DNA of 32,783 nucleotides, taken from NCBI GenBank assembly GCA_032119475.1, contig JAUMCA010000076.1, positions 1-32,783 of the forward strand. The letters are read 5' to 3'. The notes under the pieces were generated by a model that was given only the letters and a program-made list of their open reading frames with translations, was not told the origin of the DNA and did no database searches. The translations under genes were made by a program, and so were the position numbers. Of the stretch, positions 7,483 to 16,195 are shown one piece after another. Within the stretch, counting starts at the first letter, position 1; each line of letters starts with the position of its first letter. This DNA is from F1-60-MAGs149 sp032119475. GTDB taxonomy: Bacteria > Actinomycetota > Thermoleophilia > Gaiellales > F1-60-MAGs149.

Positions 7483-7508
7483 CGCACAGCGGGGTTTCCC
7501 GCTGTGCG
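7483..7508 (+). terminator. strong 11-bp hairpin ahead of the M4 peptidase gene
   Basis: CGCACAGCGGG (7483-7493) and its perfect complement (7498-7508) close a 4-nt loop GTTT. It lies after the small ORF at 7378-7467 and before the -10 box of the peptidase gene, so it most likely insulates that promoter as a terminator. It could also be a regulator-binding site. Confidence 0.5.
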
Positions 7509-7515
7509 ACTGCTC

Positions 7516-7521
7516 TAGAGT
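7516..7521 (+). promoter_or_regulatory. -10 box for leaderless M4 peptidase transcript
   Basis: TAGAGT at 7516-7521 lies 7 nt before GTG 7529 and 10 nt before ATG 7532. There is no Shine-Dalgarno sequence, so transcription probably starts at or within a base or two of the start codon. Confidence 0.5.
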
Positions 7522-7531
7522 TACAGGTGTG

Positions 7532-10500
7532 ATGCGCCTTGTCCTCGCGCTTGCAGCGGTCGCGCTGGCGCTGCCCGGCACGGCGTCGGCCCTGACTCCC
7601 TTCCGTCCGGGCGGAACGGACCTGTCCGATCGTCCCGCGGACATCGCGCGTGCCGCGGTCGACCAGCGGCCCGGCCTGTTCGACGGTGCGGACGACGCGG
7701 ACCTCTCGCTGGCCGGGGTGCGTCGGGGCCCGGCGAACGTGACGGTCGTGCGCCTCGCCCAGGAGATCGATGGCGTCCCCGTGCTCGGCGGCGAGGTGGT
7801 CGTGGCGGTCGACCGGTCGCGCCGCATCGTGGCCGGCAGCGGAGAGGTGCTCGAGGGGCCCGGGCCTGACACGCACGCGGCGCTCTCAGCCGACATGGCT
7901 CGCTCGATCGCGATGCGCCAGATCGGTCGGACGCACGGGCCCGGATTGGTGGCCTCCGACGCCGCGCTCGCCATCTTCGATCCCACGATCTTCGGCGGTC
8001 CGGGTCTACCGGGCGGCACGCTCGTCTGGGACATGACCCTGGAACGTCCCGGGTTCCGGCATCGCGTGCTCATCGACGCGGATCGCGGCACCGTCGTGCT
8101 CGACCTCGACGATCTGGCGGGTGCCAAGGAGCGATACGTCTGCGATGCCGGGAACAGCATCGCGGCGACCACGGAGATCGCCGACTGCACGGCTGCGGAC
8201 GCGCAGCTCGTGCGATCGGAGGGTGGCGCCGAGGCAGCGCTCGCTGACGCGAATCGGGCGTACGAGTATGCCGGCACCACCTATGACTTCTATGCGTCGC
8301 TTGGGCGCGACTCGATCGACGGCGCGGGTATGGCACTCAAGTCAACGGTGCGCGGCTGCCGCAGCGGGAGTTCGTGTCCGCTCGCGAACGCGTACTGGGA
8401 TACGGACCATATGGTCTACGGAGCCGGCTACGCGGCCAGTGAGGATGTGGTGGCCCACGAGCTCACGCACGGGGTGACCGACCACGAATCCAACCTCCTG
8501 TACTGGATGCAGCCCGGAGCGATCAACGAGTCGCTGTCCGATGTCTTCGGCGAATTCGTCGACCTGACCTACGGCGGGGATGGCTCGACCTCGCGTTGGC
8601 TGATGGGCGAGGACATCCCCGGCGGCGCGATCCGCAGCTTGGCGAATCCGCCCCTGTACGGTGATCCCGACAGCACGGACAGCGTCAACTACTACGCCGG
8701 CACATGGGACAACGGCGGCGTCCACGTCAACAGCGGCGTCGGGAACAAGGCCGCCTACCTGATGGTCGACGGCGGGACCTTCGGGGGCGAGACGGTGTCG
8801 GGCATCGGTATCCCGAAGGCCGCGGCGGTCTGGTACCAAGCCGCGCGCCTCCTGCGCAGCGGATCCTCCTACGCCGACCTCGCGGTGGCCCTGCGGGACG
8901 GATGCGCGACCCTCGTCGGCACGGCCGGCGTGACGTCCAGCGATTGCCTGCAGGTCGGGAAGGCGACCACGGCGGTCAAGATGTCGGTTGCTCCCCCGTC
9001 GGCCCCCGTGCCGCAGGCCGCGGTCTGCTCGACGGGCACGCTGCGCACCGTCTGGGGCGACAGCTTCGAGTCCGGCTACGACAGCTGGTCCGTCGGCAGT
9101 TCCGCTGGCGGTGGCGCCTGGTACCCGAGCACGAACTACACGTGGAACGCCTATCCCGCGAGCGGGCGAGCCTCCGTGTTCGCCTACGACTTCGGCACGG
9201 CCGCCGACACATGGCTGCAGATGCGCAGCGGTGTCGCCGTCCCGGCGGGCGCATACCTGCGCTTCAACCACGCGTGGGAGTTCGTCGGCGACGGTGGCAC
9301 GGTCGAGTACAGCACAGACGGCGTCACCTGGACCGACGTGACGGCGCTCGGCGCGGGCGCCATCGACGGCGGCTACACGGGAGTGATCACGACGCCCTCG
9401 ACCAATCCGCGCGCCGGCACCAGCGCGTTCACGGGGAACAGCAACGGTCTGACCTCGATGCGCGTCAGCCTCGCGAGCCTCGAGGGCCAGAGCGTGCGCT
9501 TCCGCTTCCGCTACAGCGCTGATGCTGGAACGCGGTCCAAGGCCTGGTACGTGGACGACGTCGCGGTGTACGCCTGCGACGCCGCGACCACGACGAGCAC
9601 GACGGTGACCGTCGCGCGTGACGTCCCGACGAAGCCGGCCAACGGCACGGTGCAGATGGTGCCGAGCGGGCAGACGGCCGGCACGGGAGACGTCTTCTGC
9701 CGCTTCGGTGACGCCGGCTGCGACGTTGCCTCGTCCGCCGGCTCATTCGTGACCCTCCAGGCCGTGCCGGACGACACGTCCGCGTTCGCGGGCTGGACCG
9801 GAGCGTGCTCGGGGAGTTCGCCAACCTGCGTGTTGCTCGCGACGCAGGCCAACGCGGTGACCGCGCGCTTCGCCTACACGGCGCCCGCGCCGCCGGCCGT
9901 CGTGTCGTTCACGCCGACCACGGCGTCGCCGACGACCGCCGAATCCCTCGCCTTCCGACTCGAGTTCGACGAGGCGGTAAGCGGCCTCCAGACCGATGAC
10001 CTGTCCTACGGCACAAACGGGACGCTCACCTGCGACGCGCCGACGATCGCGGGCGTCGGCGGATCCACCTCCGTGTACGCGGTGACCTACGGCGGGTGCT
10101 CCGGCGATGGCGTGCTCCGGCCGACGCTCCTGAAGGACGCGGTCGCCGACGCCGACGCGTCAACCGGTCCGGCGCTGGCGACGCAGGCGTCCAGCGGGAT
10201 CTCCCGCGCGACGCCCACGCCGCCCGTCGCACTGTCCTTCGGGCGGCTCACCGCGACGCCGACCACGTCGCCGAATCCGGTGTTCAGCGTTACCTTCGAC
10301 GAGGACGTGTCGGGTGTCGCGGCGTCGGACTTCTCGATGGTCACGACAGGCCAGCTCGTCTGCTCGGTCGCCTCCGTGGCGGCATTCACCGCGCGCATCC
10401 ACGACGTGACCGCGTCGTGCAGCGGCAGCGGCACGGTGAAGGCCGTCCTCGCTGCGAATGCCGTGGCCGACGAACTCGGCACGCCGGGACCCGCGTCGGC

Positions 10501-11503
10501 GGTCGACAGCGCCGTGACGACCGTCGACACGGCCCCGCCCGGCGTGGTGTCGTTCACGAGGATCGGCGCCACGCCGACGGCGTCGGATGAGCCGGCCTTC
10601 CGGATCACGTTCGACGAGGACGTCTCCGGCGTGGATGCGGGCGACTTCGACGATACGACGACCGGCAGCCTGGCCTGCGTCGTGGGCTCCGTCACGCCCG
10701 TGTCCGCCCGGGTGTACGACGTCGGCACGATCTGCAGCGGCGCGGGCACCGTCGCCGTCGTGCTCGCGGCCGGCAGCGCCGACGACGCACTCGGTACGGC
10801 CGGGCCCGCCGCAGCGGTCACGAGCGCCGTCACCGCGGTCGACACGGTCGCACCGCAGGTGCAGTCGTTCGCGCGTGTCGGCGCGAGCACGACGACGTCC
10901 ACCCAGCCGGCGTTCCGCGTGACCTTCGACGAGGACGTCACCGGCCTGACCGTCGACGATTTCACGGTGGATGCGTCCGGCGGTCTCGTCTGCTCCGTCA
11001 TCTCCGTCACCGCCGTGACGGGCCGCGTCTTCGACGCGGTGACCGCCTGCGTCGGGCAGGGCGACGTCGCACTGGAGCTCCGCGCCGGCGGTGCGCTCGA
11101 CGTGGTCGGCATCGCCGGGCCGTCGGCCGCGGTCGTCAGTTCGGCGACGACGATCGTCGCAGCGCCGGCTCCGGCCGCGCCGACACCCGCAACGACATCA
11201 CCCGCGGCCTCCGCACCGGCCAACGGAGGAGGCAGATCGACGCCGCCGTCGCTGCGCGCCGCGAGTGTGGCGTGGCGCGCCGCCGGGCGAGCGCTCACTG
11301 CGACCTTCAAGGCCAGCGCGGGCACGACGTACCGGATCGCCGCCACACGCGGCGGCCGGGTGGTCGCCGGGCGCTGCGCCATCGCGGGCGGCACCGCTCG
11401 CTGCCGCGTGGCGCTCGCGCGCGGGGCATGGCGCGTCGCCATCACCCCGTCCAGCGGCGGCCTCAGCGGGACGCCCGCGACGCGGTCGTTCACCGTGCGC
11501 TGA
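7532..11503 (+). CDS. secreted M4 (thermolysin-family) metallopeptidase with C-terminal Ig-like repeats
   Basis: The protein has 1323 residues from the ATG at 7532 (GTG at 7529 is an alternative start). A signal peptide (core LVLALAAVALALPGT, cleavage near TASA, residue 20) is followed by an FTP/PepSY-like propeptide to about residue 190, then the catalytic domain. H309-E310-L-T-H313 and E333 (NESLSD) are the zinc ligands and catalytic Glu, and H398 (DNGGVHVNSG) is the second catalytic His; spacing matches thermolysin. Residues about 505-690 form a jelly-roll-like domain (DSFESGYDSW...WYVDDVAVYAC), followed by a Cys-bearing repeat (FAGWTGACSG). Four Ig-like repeats of about 105 residues come next, then a Pro/Ala/Thr linker and a short beta-rich tail. 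It is an extracellular protease, probably surface- or polymer-binding. Confidence 0.9.
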   Translation: MRLVLALAAVALALPGTASALTPFRPGGTDLSDRPADIARAAVDQRPGLFDGADDADLSLAGVRRGPANVTVVRLAQEIDGVPVLGGEVVVAVDRSRRIVAGSGEVLEGPGPDTHAALSADMARSIAMRQIGRTHGPGLVASDAALAIFDPTIFGGPGLPGGTLVWDMTLERPGFRHRVLIDADRGTVVLDLDDLAGAKERYVCDAGNSIAATTEIADCTAADAQLVRSEGGAEAALADANRAYEYAGTTYDFYASLGRDSIDGAGMALKSTVRGCRSGSSCPLANAYWDTDHMVYGAGYAASEDVVAHELTHGVTDHESNLLYWMQPGAINESLSDVFGEFVDLTYGGDGSTSRWLMGEDIPGGAIRSLANPPLYGDPDSTDSVNYYAGTWDNGGVHVNSGVGNKAAYLMVDGGTFGGETVSGIGIPKAAAVWYQAARLLRSGSSYADLAVALRDGCATLVGTAGVTSSDCLQVGKATTAVKMSVAPPSAPVPQAAVCSTGTLRTVWGDSFESGYDSWSVGSSAGGGAWYPSTNYTWNAYPASGRASVFAYDFGTAADTWLQMRSGVAVPAGAYLRFNHAWEFVGDGGTVEYSTDGVTWTDVTALGAGAIDGGYTGVITTPSTNPRAGTSAFTGNSNGLTSMRVSLASLEGQSVRFRFRYSADAGTRSKAWYVDDVAVYACDAATTTSTTVTVARDVPTKPANGTVQMVPSGQTAGTGDVFCRFGDAGCDVASSAGSFVTLQAVPDDTSAFAGWTGACSGSSPTCVLLATQANAVTARFAYTAPAPPAVVSFTPTTASPTTAESLAFRLEFDEAVSGLQTDDLSYGTNGTLTCDAPTIAGVGGSTSVYAVTYGGCSGDGVLRPTLLKDAVADADASTGPALATQASSGISRATPTPPVALSFGRLTATPTTSPNPVFSVTFDEDVSGVAASDFSMVTTGQLVCSVASVAAFTARIHDVTASCSGSGTVKAVLAANAVADELGTPGPASAVDSAVTTVDTAPPGVVSFTRIGATPTASDEPAFRITFDEDVSGVDAGDFDDTTTGSLACVVGSVTPVSARVYDVGTICSGAGTVAVVLAAGSADDALGTAGPAAAVTSAVTAVDTVAPQVQSFARVGASTTTSTQPAFRVTFDEDVTGLTVDDFTVDASGGLVCSVISVTAVTGRVFDAVTACVGQGDVALELRAGGALDVVGIAGPSAAVVSSATTIVAAPAPAAPTPATTSPAASAPANGGGRSTPPSLRAASVAWRAAGRALTATFKASAGTTYRIAATRGGRVVAGRCAIAGGTARCRVALARGAWRVAITPSSGGLSGTPATRSFTVR
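9899..11160 (+). repeat. four tandem Ig-like domain repeats (about 315 bp each)
   Basis: Within the peptidase gene, units begin near 9899, 10225, 10540 and 10855. Each encodes V-x-SF...P-x-F-x-(I/V)-x-FDE(D/A)V(S/T)G, then a conserved pair of cysteines and an alternating hydrophobic tail. Units 2-4 are most alike; the first is divergent. They probably act as disulfide-stabilised stalk or adhesion modules. Confidence 0.75.
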
Positions 11504-11506
11504 CGG

Positions 11507-12433
11507 TCAGCGCCGCGGATGCGGCTCCATCGGCGGCCGCGTGATCGCGTAGACGCCGCTCGCGATGATCAGCGCCGCGCCGGCGAGCGTGGCCACGTCC
11601 GGGACGTCCCCGAACACGACGAAGCCCCACAGCACGGCCCACAGCATCGCGACGTACTCGATCACCGCGATGCCGCCCGGGGGTGCCGAGCGGTACGCGT
11701 AGACGAGCAGCGTGCTGCCGATGCCCGCCACCGGCCCGCACAGCGCCAGGAGCAGCGCGTCCGACCCCGTCGGCATCGCCCATGGTCGGAGCAGGAACCC
11801 GACGCTGCCCTCGGCCTGGAAGCCCTGGACGAAGGGCGCCAGCAGGAGGGCCACCCCGAGCGAGGCGACGACGTAGACGGTGTTCTGGTGCCACGAGATC
11901 ACGGGCGCCGGAATCCCCTGTCCGATTCGCCGCGCGGTCAGCTGGCCCGTGGCGTAGAAGACCGCCGATGCCACGGGGAGCGCGATCGCCCAGGACTCCG
12001 CGTTCGACGGATGGGCGATCACGAGGACGCCGGCGAGGCCGACCGACACGGCAGCCCAGCGGCGCCACCCCTGGTGCTCCCCGGTGATCAGCCGGGACAG
12101 CGCGACCATGAACAGGGGCCCCGTGAACCAGAGGGCTGCCGTCGTGGCCAGCGGCAACTCCGGCAGGGACAGGTAGTAGCACGTGTACGAGGCCATCAGC
12201 AGGACGCCGCGGCCGGCCAGGGCGCGCGGCCGCTTGGTCCACAGGAGCGGCAGACCGCCGGCGCGCCAGACGAGGAACGTGAAGATCGGCAGGGCGGCGA
12301 TGCCGCGGAAGGCGATCGTCTCCGTCACGGGATACGCACCCGACAGCGCCTTGATGATCGGGTCCTGGACGGAGAAGACGGAGACGCCGATCAGCAGCGC
12401 GACCGCGGGATGCACGGAGTGGCCGCGCGTCAT
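11507..12433 (-). CDS. EamA/DMT-family transporter, second of a tandem pair
   Basis: The protein has 308 residues with about ten transmembrane helices in two EamA halves, starting VALLIGVSVFSVQDPIIKAL. Typical DMT signatures are visible: R-x-IAALPIF in helix 2, YYLSLPELPLATTAALWFTGP, and a second-half motif ending GDVPDVATLAGAALIIASG. The family exports or imports small metabolites such as amino acids or nucleobases; the substrate is unknown. Its ATG overlaps the upstream paralogue's stop (ATGA), which implies translational coupling. It converges on the M4 peptidase gene with only 3 bp between stops. Confidence 0.88.
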   Translation of the reverse strand: MTRGHSVHPAVALLIGVSVFSVQDPIIKALSGAYPVTETIAFRGIAALPIFTFLVWRAGGLPLLWTKRPRALAGRGVLLMASYTCYYLSLPELPLATTAALWFTGPLFMVALSRLITGEHQGWRRWAAVSVGLAGVLVIAHPSNAESWAIALPVASAVFYATGQLTARRIGQGIPAPVISWHQNTVYVVASLGVALLLAPFVQGFQAEGSVGFLLRPWAMPTGSDALLLALCGPVAGIGSTLLVYAYRSAPPGGIAVIEYVAMLWAVLWGFVVFGDVPDVATLAGAALIIASGVYAITRPPMEPHPRR

Positions 12434-13371
12434 CGGCGCGTGGCGGGCGGGGCGATCGCCCGCGTCATCGCGAAGGCGCCGCTCGCGATGATCAGGCCGG
12501 CGCCGACGAGGGTCCACGCGTCGGGGATCTCGCCGAAGAACACGAGCCCCCACAGCGTCGCCCAGATCAGCAGGGTGTACTCGATCACGGTGACCGCTCC
12601 GGGCGGCGCCTCACGATAGGCCTTGGTCAGGAGGGTCGTGCCGCCGACCGCGATCGGTCCGGTCAGGAGCAGGAGCACGAGGCCGGTCGCGTCCGGCATC
12701 ACCCACGGGCGCAGGAGGAAGCCGCTGATACCGTCGACGTCGGGCGCGACGGCGAACGGTGCGGCGATCATGGTGAAGGCGAGCGCGCCGAGGAGGTAGA
12801 CGGAGTTCTGGTGGAACGCCATGACCGTGGCGCTGCCGGCGTCGCCCTCGCGACGCGCGACGATCATCGCCAGCGCGTAGAACGCCGCCGCGGCGAGAGG
12901 CAGCAGGGCGGCGAGGCCGATGCCCCCGCCCGCCGGCTGCGCCGCCACGACGGCGCCCGCGAAGCCGATCAGGACCGCGACCCAGCGCTGCCACCCCTGC
13001 CGCTCGTGCAAGAGCAGCGGCGACAGGGCCACGACCCAGAGGGGGGCGGTGAAGTACAGGGCGACGACGTTCGCGAGCGGCATCGCGGGGAACGCGAGGA
13101 AGTACGCCGTGTACGAGATCATCAGGATCCCACCGCGGACGAGCAGGATCCCCGGGCGTCCTTCGGTCACGATGCGCCAGCCGCCGGCGCGGTGCAGCAG
13201 GACCGCGAAGATGGGCAGCGCCGCGAGCGAGCGGATCACGATCGCCTGCGCGACGGGGTATTCGCCCGCGAGGCTCTTGACGATCGGGTCCTGCATCGAC
13301 ATCACGAAGACGCCGAGGGCGAGGATGAACACGCCGCGGCGTGCGGCGTCGCGCGCGAGCGGACCGTCCAC
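12430..13371 (-). CDS. EamA/DMT-family transporter, first of a tandem pair
   Basis: Starting at GTG 13371 the protein has 313 residues. TAGCGT (13379-13384) lies 7 nt upstream, so this start fits a leaderless transcript; GTG at 13380 would place the start within that hexamer. The protein has about ten helices in two EamA repeats and is clearly paralogous to the downstream gene (SMQDPIVKSLAGEYPVAQA versus SVQDPIIKALSGAYPVTET). Duplicates with coupled translation may form a heterodimer or simply be a recent duplication. The substrate is unknown. Confidence 0.88.
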   Translation of the reverse strand: MDGPLARDAARRGVFILALGVFVMSMQDPIVKSLAGEYPVAQAIVIRSLAALPIFAVLLHRAGGWRIVTEGRPGILLVRGGILMISYTAYFLAFPAMPLANVVALYFTAPLWVVALSPLLLHERQGWQRWVAVLIGFAGAVVAAQPAGGGIGLAALLPLAAAAFYALAMIVARREGDAGSATVMAFHQNSVYLLGALAFTMIAAPFAVAPDVDGISGFLLRPWVMPDATGLVLLLLTGPIAVGGTTLLTKAYREAPPGAVTVIEYTLLIWATLWGLVFFGEIPDAWTLVGAGLIIASGAFAMTRAIAPPATRR

Positions 13372-13438
13372 GCCCGGCACGCTACCGCCTGCCCCGGTAC
13401 CCGCGCGGCGCGGCGGCCCCGTCGCGCATCATTTCCGG

Positions 13439-14047
13439 GTGGACGAAGCAGAGTTCCAGCGCCGCGCCGAGCGTGCATCGGTCGTCGAGGACTGGTTCCT
13501 GTGGCCGACCTCGATCGCGGCCGTGCTGTGCCTGCCCATCTACCTGATCCCGGCGATCACCAAGGCGTACTACATCGGGCCCGTGTCGACGGTGCTCGAT
13601 TGGGTGATCTGGGGCGTCTTCGCGGTCGAGCTGGCCGTCCTGCTCGTGCTCGTACCCGATCGCGTGCCGTGGCTCCGGCACCATCGGCTGACGCTCTTCA
13701 TCGTCGTGGCGGCCTTCCCCGGCTTCGCCATCCTCACCTACGGCACGGCGCTCGACGGGTTCGCGCCGGCGCTGCTGCTCGCCCAGAAGCTGCTGAAGCT
13801 GTCGAAGGTCGATCGCCTGATCCGCAAGCGCAGGCTGCACGTCCCGCTCGGTCCGTGGCTGCTCGTGGCCCCGGTGCTGGTCGCCGAGGTCGTCGTGTGG
13901 GACAAGACCGGCTGGATCGGGGTCGCCGTGTTCTCCGTCGCGCTCGGCCTGCTCCTGCTCGGCAGCGGCCGGCGGCCCGACGCGGAGGCGGTGGCGCGGA
14001 TGCGCCGGCGCGCCCGCGATCGCGCGCGCGACCTGTCGCCGATCTGA
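13439..14047 (+). CDS. small membrane protein, possible voltage-sensor-like four-helix domain
   Basis: The start at GTG 13439 (VDEAEFQRRAE) gives 202 residues. Hydrophobic helices lie at about 23-40, 53-75, 82-100 and 137-180. The order of features recalls the S1-S4 part of voltage-gated channels: an S2-like segment with an acidic residue (DWVIWGVFAVELAVL), a charged turn, and a basic stretch after helix 3-4 (KLLKLSKVDRLIRKRRLH). There is no selectivity-filter or pore motif, so it is not a complete channel. The C-terminal tail is strongly basic (RMRRRARDRARD). Family assignment is speculative; that it is a membrane protein is solid. It is convergent with serS, 6 bp between stops. Confidence 0.7.
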   Translation: MDEAEFQRRAERASVVEDWFLWPTSIAAVLCLPIYLIPAITKAYYIGPVSTVLDWVIWGVFAVELAVLLVLVPDRVPWLRHHRLTLFIVVAAFPGFAILTYGTALDGFAPALLLAQKLLKLSKVDRLIRKRRLHVPLGPWLLVAPVLVAEVVVWDKTGWIGVAVFSVALGLLLLGSGRRPDAEAVARMRRRARDRARDLSPI

Positions 14048-14053
14048 ACCGGT

Positions 14054-15340
14054 TCAGCGGCGGGGGTCGATGACCGCCGGCGCGCCGTAGTGCAGGAGCG
14101 GCTGCGGCACCAGCACCGTGCCGTCGGCCTGCTGATGCTGCTCGAGCACGGCGATCACCGTGCGCGAGGACGTCACCGCGGTGCCGTTCAGCGTGTGCAC
14201 GGGCTGCGGGCCGCCCTTCTCGGGGCGATAGCGGCACTCGAGGCGGCGCGCCTGGTAATCCGTGCAGTTCGAGCAGCTGGTCATCTCGCGGTACCGCCCC
14301 TGGCCGGGCAGCCACACCTCGATGTCGTACTTGCGCGCGGCGGACGCGCCGAGGTCGCCGGCGGCGATGTCGACGACGCGGTACGCGAGATCGAGGGCCC
14401 GGGCGATCGCCTCCTCGATCGAGAGCAGGTGCTCGTGCTCGGTCCACGAGTCCTCCGGACGCGTGAACGAGAACATCTCGACCTTCTCGAACTGGTGGAG
14501 GCGGAAGATGCCCCGCGTATCGCGCCCGGCGGCCCCGGCCTCGCGACGGAAGCACGAGGAGAGGCCGGTGTAGCGGATCGGGAGGTCCTCCTCCGCGAGG
14601 ATCTCGGAGGCGTGCAGGGCCGCGAGCGGGACCTCGCTCGTGCCGACGAGGTACAGGTCGTCGGCCTCGAGCGTGTAGACGCTCTGGCGGTCGGTCGGGA
14701 AGAAGCCCGTCGCGTACATCGACTCCTCGCGCACCAGGACCGGCGGCACGACGGGCGTGAAGCCGCCGTCGGAGAGCTTCTCGAGCGCCATCCGGCTGAT
14801 CGCCCACCACAGTCGCGCGATGTCGCCCGTCAGGTAGCCGAAGCGCGAGCCCGACGTGCGGGCGCCGCGCTCCATGTCGATGCCGGCACCGGCGAGCTCG
14901 AGGTGGTCGCGCGGCTCGAAGTCGAAGCGCGGCACGGTGCCCACCTGCCGCAGCTCGCGGGCGTCCTCCTCGCGACTGCCGAGCGGGACGTCGGGGTGGG
15001 GGAGGTTCGGCACGACGAGCAGCGCGTCGTCGAGCCGCCCGTCGAGGTCCTTGAGCGACTCCTCGAGGCCGTCGAGCGTGTCCTTCAGGGTCCGCATCTC
15101 CGCGGCCGCGGCATCGGCCTTCGCCGCCGCCGCGGGGTCGTCCTTCGCGGCGCGCTTGAGCGCGCCGATCGCCTCCGACGCCCGGTTGCGCTCGGCACGG
15201 AGATCGTCGACGCGCACTTGGAGGGCGCGGCGCTCGGTGTCGAGCGCGAGGACGGGGTCGAGCAGCGCGGCGTCGCCCCGGCGCTCGAGGGCGGAGCGCA
15301 CGGCGTCCGGATCGCTGCGCACCAGGCGGAGGTCGATCAT
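14054..15340 (-). CDS. serS: serine--tRNA ligase
   Basis: The protein has 428 residues, normal for bacterial SerRS. The N-terminal coiled-coil arm (about 28-105, Ala/Arg/Glu-rich heptads) binds the long variable arm of tRNA-Ser. The class II core follows: the TSEVPL serine/ATP region, motif 2 FRREAGAAGRDTRG then FRLHQFEKVE, the EMTSCSNCTDYQARR block, and motif 3 LNGTAVTSSRTVIAVLEQHQ. It charges tRNA-Ser and tRNA-Sec, which matters here because of the nearby selenoprotein. TAGGCT (15347-15352) lies 6 nt before the ATG and overlaps the TAG stop of the HAD gene. It may therefore have its own leaderless promoter besides read-through from upstream. Confidence 0.97.
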   Translation of the reverse strand: MIDLRLVRSDPDAVRSALERRGDAALLDPVLALDTERRALQVRVDDLRAERNRASEAIGALKRAAKDDPAAAAKADAAAAEMRTLKDTLDGLEESLKDLDGRLDDALLVVPNLPHPDVPLGSREEDARELRQVGTVPRFDFEPRDHLELAGAGIDMERGARTSGSRFGYLTGDIARLWWAISRMALEKLSDGGFTPVVPPVLVREESMYATGFFPTDRQSVYTLEADDLYLVGTSEVPLAALHASEILAEEDLPIRYTGLSSCFRREAGAAGRDTRGIFRLHQFEKVEMFSFTRPEDSWTEHEHLLSIEEAIARALDLAYRVVDIAAGDLGASAARKYDIEVWLPGQGRYREMTSCSNCTDYQARRLECRYRPEKGGPQPVHTLNGTAVTSSRTVIAVLEQHQQADGTVLVPQPLLHYGAPAVIDPRR

Positions 15341-15349
15341 GCGTGCAGC

Positions 15350-16195
15350 CTATCCGCGATCGACGGCCGCGCGACGCGCCTCGGCGATGGCGGCCAGCAC
15401 GCGCGGCACGCCGTCGTGGTGGATCGACGGTGCGACCCAGTCCGCACGCGCCAGGAGCTCGTCGTGGCCCTCGTCGACGGCGATGCCGAAGCCGGCCCAG
15501 TCGATCAGCTCGAGGTCGTTCTCGCCGTCGCCGATCGCGACGCACCGGCTGCGTTCGAGGCCGAGCAGGTCCGCGACCACCTGGCAGCCGATGCCCTTGT
15601 GGACCCCCGGCGCCGCCACCTCCAGGTAGAACGGCAGGGACTTCGCGATGAACGCGCGCTCACCGAACATCGGCACGAGGTGATCGCGCAGGGCGTCCAT
15701 CCGGGCCGGTTCGCCGGAGATGACCAGCTTGGTCACGGGTTCGTCGAGCCACGCCACGAGGTCGCCGACCGCGTTGATCGGCACGCGCGCGCTCGAGGCG
15801 TATCGCCGCGCCTGGTCGTTCTCCTCGGCGACGTAGAACGCGTCGTGCGTGAAGACGTTGATGTGCTCGCCGGTCGTGACGACCTCCGCGACCACCTCGC
15901 GCGCGGTCTGCGCGTCGAGTCGCTCGTGGTGGAGGATCTGCCCGGTCGAGCGGCTGCCGACGAGCGCGCCCTGGAAGCAGATCACCGGATCGGCGGCGTC
16001 CATCGCGTCCGCGAAGCGGCACGCGGATTTGAACATGCGCCCCGTCGCGACGACCACCGGCACGCCGGTGGCCTGGATGTCGGCGACGGCACGCGCCGCC
16101 GTCGGCAGCAGTTCGGCCTCGTGGACGACCGTCCCGTCCAGGTCGACGAAGACGCCCTCGACGGCGCCCGGGTCGAGCCCGTCCGGTAGCGGCAC
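15350..16195 (-). CDS. Cof-type HAD-superfamily phosphatase
   Basis: The protein has 281 residues from a GTG start. HAD motif I is D18-L-D20-G-T, with a VVVATGR motif II-like stretch, a C2-type cap (about 85-190), and a C-terminal GDGENDLEL motif IV that holds the Mg-binding aspartates. The Cof/YidA group dephosphorylates sugar phosphates, FMN or similar small molecules; the actual substrate cannot be told. The GTG overlaps the upstream cytochrome c stop by one base (TAGTG), suggesting coupled translation. The stop lies 9 bp before serS. Confidence 0.88.
   Translation of the reverse strand: MPLPDGLDPGAVEGVFVDLDGTVVHEAELLPTAARAVADIQATGVPVVVATGRMFKSACRFADAMDAADPVICFQGALVGSRSTGQILHHERLDAQTAREVVAEVVTTGEHINVFTHDAFYVAEENDQARRYASSARVPINAVGDLVAWLDEPVTKLVISGEPARMDALRDHLVPMFGERAFIAKSLPFYLEVAAPGVHKGIGCQVVADLLGLERSRCVAIGDGENDLELIDWAGFGIAVDEGHDELLARADWVAPSIHHDGVPRVLAAIAEARRAAVDRG

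Noticed and set aside
9899..11160. Tandem repeat as a CRISPR array or mobile element
   Set aside because: The units are about 315 bp, in frame and encode Ig-like domains; there are no short identical repeats with unique spacers.
10087..11493. Minus-strand frame of 468 codons across the Ig-like repeats
   Set aside because: It mirrors the repeats of the real peptidase gene; its Thr/Ala/Val-rich composition is the reverse reading of GC-rich codons.
14090..16189. Plus-strand frame of 699 codons over serS and the HAD gene
   Set aside because: serS and the HAD phosphatase on the other strand carry complete family motifs; this frame carries none.
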